Position numbers and translations under genes: made by a program. Shown in pieces: positions 57,333 through 64,000 of a stretch of 64,000 nucleotides of DNA. Numbering within the stretch: position 1 is the stretch's first letter; each line of letters starts with the position of its first letter. The stretch is from NCBI GenBank assembly GCA_964035545.1, contig OZ037768.1, forward strand, positions 17,045,875 to 17,109,874, read 5' to 3'. The DNA comes from Bugula neritina. Taxonomy: Eukaryota > Bryozoa > Gymnolaemata > Cheilostomatida > Bugulidae. Under the pieces are notes generated by a model that was given only the letters and a program-made list of their open reading frames with translations, ran no database searches and had not been told where the DNA came from.

Positions 57333-59206
57333 TTATGACAATTGTAATGTTCCTTTAGCAAAGTCAGTCATTTTTACATATTTAACATTTTTATTGTCAA
57401 GTTGCTGTTGGGACCAAGCAAGCAGTTTTAAGATTTTAGTAATTTGAGGCACAGATTCTTGGTTTTCTTGTTCTAGCATTTTGGCATTGACTTCACTTGC
57501 AACCTTAAAAAAAACTAAATTATAATTGTATTTAATTGTATAATTATAATTCATAATTGTTTATCAAATAAACAGCATCTAATGACCACTTCTCTTTCAA
57601 TACTGTATAGATAGCTCAGCAATAAAACTAAATCCACATCATAAAACTGGATGACATCATCAGTCAACAAGTAAAAGACACATGATCTTAAAAAAAGCTT
57701 TTATAATGAGCTGGAAAATATAACTTTACCTTTTGCCGATGACCCAAATTAAGCAAATCTCCAAAAGGTGAAGTGCTTGGCTCATCAAACGCCAACAGGG
57801 CTAGTGTTCTTTCCAATTCAGTCAGCACATCCTAAAAATTGGTAATCACTAAAAATATTCTACAATCTACATTCATTAATCCAACTGCACAGACATGCAT
57901 GATGTAGTGATCATCACAAAACACAACAGGTACTTCAGCATGGCTATTTCTAACTATGAAATTAGCTTATGAGAATCTGTCAAAAATGGCCCTTTGGTAC
58001 CAGACCTTAAATCATCAGCATGAATATAACAAGATGTTATAAATATATTTGAGCTTCTACATTTACATTAAAACTCAATATTTTTAAGAGAACTGTTCAT
58101 CAAGTGTCAATACAATTAGTAAATCAATTTATTTAGGTTTTTCAACTGCAATCAAGAAGAGATAATCTAAACTTCTAAAGGAAATTGATAATGGTGTGTA
58201 GATGTTTTGCTAATGTGAAACATGTAAAATATTTGAGTGTTGAAAAAAATATTTCAAGAAGTAGAACAGCAGAGCAACCAGCTTACTGGATCTCCATCTT
58301 CTGCTCTCTCAACAAGACATGTCTGAGCGAAATCCAATGCCTTCATTACATCTTTTTCTCTGATGAGTTCAATAAGTTGTTGTTGCTACAAAATACATAT
58401 ACATAAATATATGTAATAAACTAAATAAAGTGTTGAGTTATTTTAACAGAGTGTAACAAAGATAATTCTCTTTTTCTTCTTTAAAAAAAGCAAACTTTTA
58501 CAAAACACAGCAAGTATACTGTAAGATAAATGCCAATGTGTTAGAGTTATGGTTGTCCAAAACAAGCAAGACATCTCAAAAAGGTAACATAACCAAGGAA
58601 CAGTAAAGCAACACTTTACAGCAGAAATAACAGCCACCAAAGTACTCGCTTGGGTCATATAAATACTAAAAGCATACAAATTCTTGTGTATGTACATCAA
58701 ATAGTTTGGAGAGGTAAGTTACTATCCCTACCTGTATTTTAAAGTAGAGGAGATTGTCATTATCTAATAACTCAGGATGAATTTCATTAATGAGTGCTAC
58801 AGCTTTTTCTATCTCACCATTTTGCAAACAATTTCGAATTTCTAGGCGTTTATCGATAGTCTGCAAATCAATAGTTGGATTTATCCCAGACTCTATTTTA
58901 AATTTTTCTGCTGCTTCTTTAAATCCTTCTGAAATAAACCACACATAAGACAATATAAAAGAAAGTAAATCTCTAAACAGTACAGCTCAACTGACAAAAC
59001 ATACATATATTAGGAGCACAAATGAAAAATAAACTCAAATAATATAACATTTTTCACTTCAGCAAGCTGCAAAAAATACCTTTTTCTAAGTAGTCCATTA
59101 CCAGCATATTCATTTCCGCCCTTGTAGTATGAACACTTTTCAACTTACTGCTCCATTCTTCTAATATATCACTATCTTTTTGTGTTACATCCATCACAGT
59201 AGCCAT
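57333..59206 (-). CDS. GID8: GID8 homolog (TWA1), CTLH E3 ubiquitin ligase scaffold subunit, 231 aa, five exons
   Basis: Exons (minus): 59206-59080, 58928-58732, 58385-58287, 57831-57730, 57503-57333; phases agree and total 696 nt. Compared with human GID8 (228 aa): [12 protein letters not shown] and [16 protein letters not shown] form the LisH region (residues about 30-60); a CTLH domain follows ([26 protein letters not shown]), then the CRA domain ([56 protein letters not shown]). GID8 joins RanBP9/10 and the catalytic MAEA/RMND5 pair in the CTLH/GID ubiquitin ligase. The complete domain set and intact splice sites indicate a functional gene. Its 3' end faces DPCD. Confidence 0.95.
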
Positions 59207-59690
59207 GATGAAAAAATTTTCTGTAGTTCAAAAATGTTGTAAGCTTTCCAGACAGAGAAAACATTGCCAAGGTTATGCATAATAATATAAAATAAATCAT
59301 AACTAGCACTGGTTAAATTCAAATTGTTTTGTTAGCTTGATAAGAAGTTTGAAGGAAGTAATTTAAACAAAACCACAAGGTAAGCAGCCACCGAACATTT
59401 CTGTTGGGTGTGCTTAAAAAATATTTTTAGGGTACTAGTTTTGTTCAATGTTAAATGAAAAGTTAACTTTGTATATGGTAATCAAATCACATACGAATTT
59501 TAATATTACTTGTAACATTGTACCAGTAATAGTAACTATAAAAACAGTCATACTCATTGGGACATTACATGAGCTTGGAAAGCTTTTCCTAAATTATAGC
59601 TTTTCATGTATTATCACAGCTATGCTAGCTATATTATGATTTTTTCCCACTCATTATGGCTACTACTCAATAGCTAACCTTTTAGACTGG

Positions 59691-59697
59691 TATAAAA
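59691..59697 (+). promoter_or_regulatory. Candidate TATA box of a further gene to the right
   Basis: TATAAAA followed by AACCCAGC, in a setting reminiscent of the collagen B promoter (GTATAAAACAGC). No start site or leader exon could be confirmed. Confidence 0.2.
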
Positions 59698-60113
59698 ACC
59701 CAGCATTTTCACTTATCTTTTCACTTGTGACTTGCAATTACACTTATAACATATGATTTACCGGTTTTTACATTGTTATTTTCTTTCAGTCTGCGACAAT
59801 AAACATTTCTATATATTGAAACACAAAAATACTGCTCATTTGCTTTAAATTTACTGTAAAGCATAGCTATGAATTATCTGTTGATTCTGGAGCACCAACA
59901 TATACATATATGTAAATCAATGAAACTTTTCAAAGCAACAAGACTCTAATTACCTGTCCGAATACTACTATAATGACTAACAACCCAAGTTTGACAAAAC
60001 AGAAAATTTGCTATATGCGCAGTGCAGATATGAAGCTGAATATAAATTAGTTACGCTATTTTTCAAATCTAATATCTAAACAAGTTTTAAATTTCATTAG
60101 TGTTGTGCTGCAG

Positions 60114-60140
60114 GTTCATATGGCCACTATGCTCCTAAAG
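60114..60140 (+). other. Candidate 27-nt phase 1-1 microexon (GSYGHYAPK)
   Basis: A good acceptor (gtgttgtgctgcag) and a consensus donor (AAAG|gtaagt) bracket 27 nt. Read in phase 1, as collagen A and B do at the matching junction, it encodes GSYGHYAPK with two Tyr, like the Tyr/Gly spacers after the furin sites of A and B. No companion coiled-coil exon or Gly-X-Y exon is visible within the window, so this remains a candidate only. Confidence 0.25.
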
Positions 60141-60459
60141 GTAAGTGTGGATGTAACCTACTAATCAGTTCAAGAATGCATATAATATTTACTTAAAAAT
60201 TAGCCATTTAGCACAGAAAAAGTTGCATTTTCCTTTCAAATATTGTGAGTTTCAAACTTACTGAATCTGAAAAAAAATTTCTCTTTATGTGAAAAAATAT
60301 TAATCTCAAACCAAACCTATATGTGAAAATATAACAAGGTAACCTCTGCACATGTGTAATATAAAAGTAAGCTAGTTGAACTGCTAACTAGCCACCAAAA
60401 TGTAGTTTCTAAAAAAAATCAACGAAATTACACATGTTTACAAATAGTTCAAACTAGAC

Positions 60460-60800
60460 TAGTAGTAGCACCATCAGAAGTAGTAGCAGCAGTACCAGTA
60501 GAAGTGGTAGCACCAGTACTAGTAGCACCAGTACTAGTAGTAGCAGTAATAGTAGTAGTAGCAGTAGTAATGTAGTAATAACAGTACTACTACTGCCAAT
60601 ACTACTACTAGTAGTACAGGTACTAGGGTACTATAACTACTGTTACTAAATTACTATTACAGTACTGGTACTAATAGTAATAGTTTTAAAATTATTACTA
60701 GTACTAATACAGCACTAGTACTAATGGTAATAGTAGGCCTACTACTAGTATTAACAGCAATACTACTACTAGTACTAGTAGTAGTGGTACTATCACCATC
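60460..60800. repeat. (AGT/ACT)n-rich simple repeat
   Basis: Degenerate trinucleotide tract mixing AGTAGTAGC, AGTACCAGTAC and ACTACTACTAGTAGT, self-complementary in places and so able to fold. Confidence 0.9.
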
Positions 60801-60929
60801 CCTATTGACTATAGTCAATAACTATCAGCATCAGTCTATCATTATGTGATTTTCACATTGTGATTGTAAATGTACCACACATACTGTTTAGCTATATCAA
60901 TGTGTCATTGAATCAATACTTTGACAGCT

Positions 60930-61660
60930 TTGATTATAACTATCACTATGACTATGAGTATCAGTATGAGACACTATGAGAATGAGTATTAGTTACAACT
61001 TACAGTTGGTGTTACTGTTATGTCTTACAGCTAGTGCTACGCCTACAGTATCAGTAGACAGTATGAGTATGACTATTGGATTGAGTATTGTATCACAGAC
61101 TAACAGTATGAGTATGACTATGAGTATCAGTATGATACAGTGAGTATGACTACGAGTATTTTTTGAAGTTTTACCAATACTTATACTTATAGTTATAGTT
61201 ATTCCCATACTAATAATTATACTTATACTGTCAAGTGAGCATGACACTGAGACTGAGACTCATACTGATACTGATATCAGTGTGAGTTTGAGTTATCATA
61301 ACTCAAACTCATACTGATAATATCAGTATGAGTCTCAGCCTCAGTGTCATGCTCACTTGACAGCATCACTGATACTCATAACTCAAACTGATAATAGAAG
61401 TATTAGTATTACTATTAGTATTACTATTACTATTGGTATTACTATTACATTTACTGTATTACTATTACTATTAGTCAAACTCATAATGATAATCATAATC
61501 ATAATGACTAATGAGTCATAGTCAAACTCAGTGTCATATTGATACCAAAAGTAAAAGTAAATCAGGACCTCAAACTTAAAGTTAATTATAATCATAATGA
61601 TAATGATAACCATAATCATAATCATAATGATAATCATAATCATAATGAGTAAGTACTAAG
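60930..61660. repeat. Degenerate GAGTATCAGTAT / AATCATAATGAT simple-repeat cluster
   Basis: Mixed arrays of CAGTATGAGTATGAC, TACTCATACTGATA, TATTACTATTAGTA and ATAATCATAATCATAATG. They contain the palindrome at 61228-61363. Open frames here are repeat artefacts. Confidence 0.85.
61228..61363. repeat. 136-bp near-perfect palindrome (inverted repeat with about 1-nt loop)
   Basis: The left arm starts CTGTCAAGTGAGCATGACAC and the right arm ends with its complement at 61363. The centre is GAGTTAT-C-ATAACTC at about 61297. Over about 67-bp arms I count one substitution in the outer part and a small mismatch/indel cluster near TGATAC/ATATCA. Confidence 0.9.
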
Positions 61661-61699
61661 TTTACCTTAAAGTTAACAAATACTGAAATAGTAAGTTAC

Positions 61700-63390
61700 T
61701 GATTAACTTAAAGTTAATCAGATTAGCTATTCAATTAATTACTATTATGTAGTATTTAAAATAATAATAATAATATTAATAATACATACGAATATGCTAT
61801 TTGAAACATTAAAATTTGGTTGCCCCATCACATATTAAGATTAACTTTATTGGAGTCTTGTTGGCACAAGAAATCCCAGCTGAAGGCTAAGATATTGAAA
61901 AATTACCTTTTCTACTCATGGGAAAACAACTCTCTTACAAGCAGCGCCCAGTGCCTTTCGTATGATAATCCCATCAATGAAATAAGGTAGGCCAGGGTGT
62001 CCCAAATATTCTGGGGCTAAACTTTTCAAATATTTAGTTTGAACAACAAATTGTAATAGCTTTATAAGATGTAAAGCAATACAGTACAATTATATCAAGT
62101 TCTCAGTGCAGCCACAGAACTCCGACTTTTTGAATATAAACTACATATTATGTGCGTGAAGTTTAATATTAATATCCGGGTATATATGTGAGTGTGTATA
62201 TATTCTTGTTGTCATGTTTTACATTATATAAGCAGCCATAAAAATCTGCAAACAATATTAATTGAACTGAAAGTATTTGATCAACGTGAATATTTGGATA
62301 GTTGGTGCTAAATTGACTCTAGGCCATGAAAGTGCAGTCAAAGAAAAACAGTCTGCATTTGGAAAATATCCCAATTATTTGTAAGAATATTATGGTTGGG
62401 TCAAGTTAATAATTCCAATTTTGCAATATATATGAAGGCTGTAAACATTAAAGATATTTCAGCTAAGTGTTATTTTATCATCTAAGACTTGTTCTGCATT
62501 TAGCTAAGTTACAAAATCATTGCAAGTAAATGGAAACTTTGTAAAACTTGATGTGAAGTGTATTCTATTAACAAAATTTTATGTTCCACTGAATTGATGT
62601 ATATTCCACTTCATCTTAACGAAAAGTCATTGTTTTATTTACAATTGAGAAACACAAGAGCACAAATTAAAATACAAAATACCAATAAGATATATTTTTT
62701 AAAAAACTATATTTGTTTACAGGCAGTCAGAATAAACATATGGTGTCAGTAAGAAAAATACAAATATAATATCAAAAAGCCTTTAAATTTGATACCAAAT
62801 CTAAATTTAATATTTGATAATGCTACCAAAGTAAACTACTTCAACTAAACTCAATTCTGTATAGTAACATTTTTCAAAAGATTTCGTATTGAAAAACAAA
62901 TTTATAATAATACTTAGTTCCAAGATCACTTTGACCACTTAAAAAGATTTCCTAGATGTAAACAATAGCATCAGTTTATTAGTATAACACTTATACTTAT
63001 AAAATCCTTCACTTTGTTGTTTTAAAAAAGGTGAGAAGTAGTAAATACGAGTAATGCATTTGTCTAGTCTGCAAACCATAGAACACATCAACATGTTACG
63101 TAACAGCAAAACAGTCTTTTGAGATTCTACTGAAAATATGTGATGCAATCAATAATTTAAAATGTGAGAGAACAACGCACATCAACAAAGTCAGCAATAT
63201 AAAATCGCTGAACAAAAGCTACGATGCTCGAAACTTAGGAAAGCACAAACCAAACCGTGTCTCTACCCCCTCAAACGTGGGTCGGACATATTTGTAGCCT
63301 CCAATGTGGTCGGGATTTGGTGGAACAAAATCTTCAATTGAGCGCCCTGTGGTTGAGCCCTCTGGCTTTCTGTAAATTAGATGTATTAGT
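61700..63390. other. Intergenic AT-rich DNA
   Basis: Nothing supportable in either strand up to the LINE fragment. Confidence 0.45.
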
Positions 63391-63394
63391 AAAG

Positions 63395-64000
63395 CATTTC
63401 TTAATTGCAGATGATCTAGTTATCTGCAATAGAGAGGGAGGAAGGGTAGAAGAGAGATTAGAGGCATGGCGCGGACATTTAGAGGACGCAGGTCTCAAGG
63501 TGAGCCGGAAGAAAACTGAGCATCTTCCACCAAGGAAAAGCACAACCAGGATCAGAATGAAAAAATATGACCAGGAAGACTACACTGAGCTACCAACAAC
63601 TAACAAGTTCAAGTATCTGGAGACAGTGATAGATCAGGATGGAGGCTGTGAGGCGGAAGTCACAAGAAGAATAAGTGCAGCATGGGATAGATGGAGAGAC
63701 CTATCAGGAGTTATGTGTGATAAAAAAGTGCCTAAACAACTGAAGGTATTACTCTACAAAACAATCATAAAACCAACACTGATATATGGCAATGAAACAT
63801 GGCCCATCACCCAGAGGCAAGAACAAAGGATAGAGGCAACCGAAATGCGAATGCTCAGACACACACAGGGAATAAACTGGGGGCTCATGTTAGGAATGAA
63901 GGCATAAGAAGCGAAGCTAAGGTTAAACCTGTGTCTAGGTATATGAGGAAGAGAAGACTTCAGTGGTATGGTCATGTGCAGAGGAGAGATAGTGAAGAGG
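63395..64000 (+). mobile_element. LINE reverse-transcriptase fragment, continues past the window edge
   Basis: Reads HFLIADDLVI (the catalytic ADD of the reverse-transcriptase palm, first residue changed from the usual Tyr/Phe context), then LEDAGLKVSRKKTEHL, FKYLETVIDQDG, ISAAWDRWRDLSGV, the thumb-to-tail segment YGNETWPITQRQEQR and EMRMLRH. At about 63895 the frame shifts; the continuation (LQWYGHVQRRD) is in another frame up to the window end. 5'-truncated just before the ADD motif. Better preserved than the copy at 13860-14370, with the same C-terminal pattern. Confidence 0.88.

Noticed and set aside
58185-58406. Plus-strand frame opposite GID8 exon 3
   Set aside because: Antisense shadow of a conserved exon with clear splice sites on the minus strand.
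59448-59639. 63-codon hydrophobic plus-strand frame that could be a transmembrane exon of a third collagen
   Set aside because: It lacks the basic tail, coiled coil and correct phase of the collagen B exon, and lies upstream of the candidate TATA box.

Overview
This is a nuclear contig from a multicellular animal. Genes have GT-AG introns. The non-coding DNA is AT-rich and holds SINE, LINE, MITE and pogo-type remnants, and three conserved animal genes can be recognised: HMCES, DPCD and GID8. DPCD belongs to motile-cilium biology, which nematodes lack, so the animal is probably not a nematode even though its two largest genes are laid out like nematode cuticle collagens. A soft-bodied, cuticle-bearing invertebrate (annelid or another lophotrochozoan) fits, but the sequence does not settle the phylum.

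Layout. 1-10.8 kb: 3' part of a giant collagen gene (collagen A), with an almost uninterrupted Gly-X-Y domain in a single exon of about 10.4 kb. 10.8-22.7 kb: a transposon graveyard (a decayed multicopy gene, a LINE 3' end, a MITE copy, a complete but dead pogo-like element, a tandem duplication, and an inverted pair of a dispersed repeat). 22.7-33.0 kb: a complete second giant collagen gene (collagen B, 3,088 aa) with TATA box, untranslated leader exon, transmembrane exon, coiled-coil/furin-site exon and a 8.9-kb collagen exon. 33.4-49.4 kb, minus strand: a six-exon gene of unknown function (244 aa) with very long introns that carry SINEs, a hairpin-forming minisatellite and a MITE. 50.1-54.0 kb, minus: HMCES (nine exons). 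56.4-57.0 kb, plus: DPCD with an intron-free coding region, tail-to-tail with GID8 (57.3-59.2 kb, minus, five exons). 59.6-64 kb: a possible promoter and microexon, simple repeats with a 136-bp palindrome, and a LINE fragment running off the end.

The main interest is the pair of tandem collagens A and B. Both encode an N-terminal heptad coiled coil, a furin site, a Tyr-rich spacer, a Cys-X-Cys-Pro motif, about 1,000-1,150 Gly-X-Y triplets and a conserved short C-tail, with no fibrillar C-propeptide. B visibly starts with a type II transmembrane segment; A is cut before that point. Their central repeats differ in chemistry: A is rich in Gln and Ala, B in Asp, Arg and Glu. Their ends and one imperfection in the triplet register are conserved. 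They look like partner chains or specialised paralogs of a cell-surface-assembled, shed cuticle or matrix collagen.
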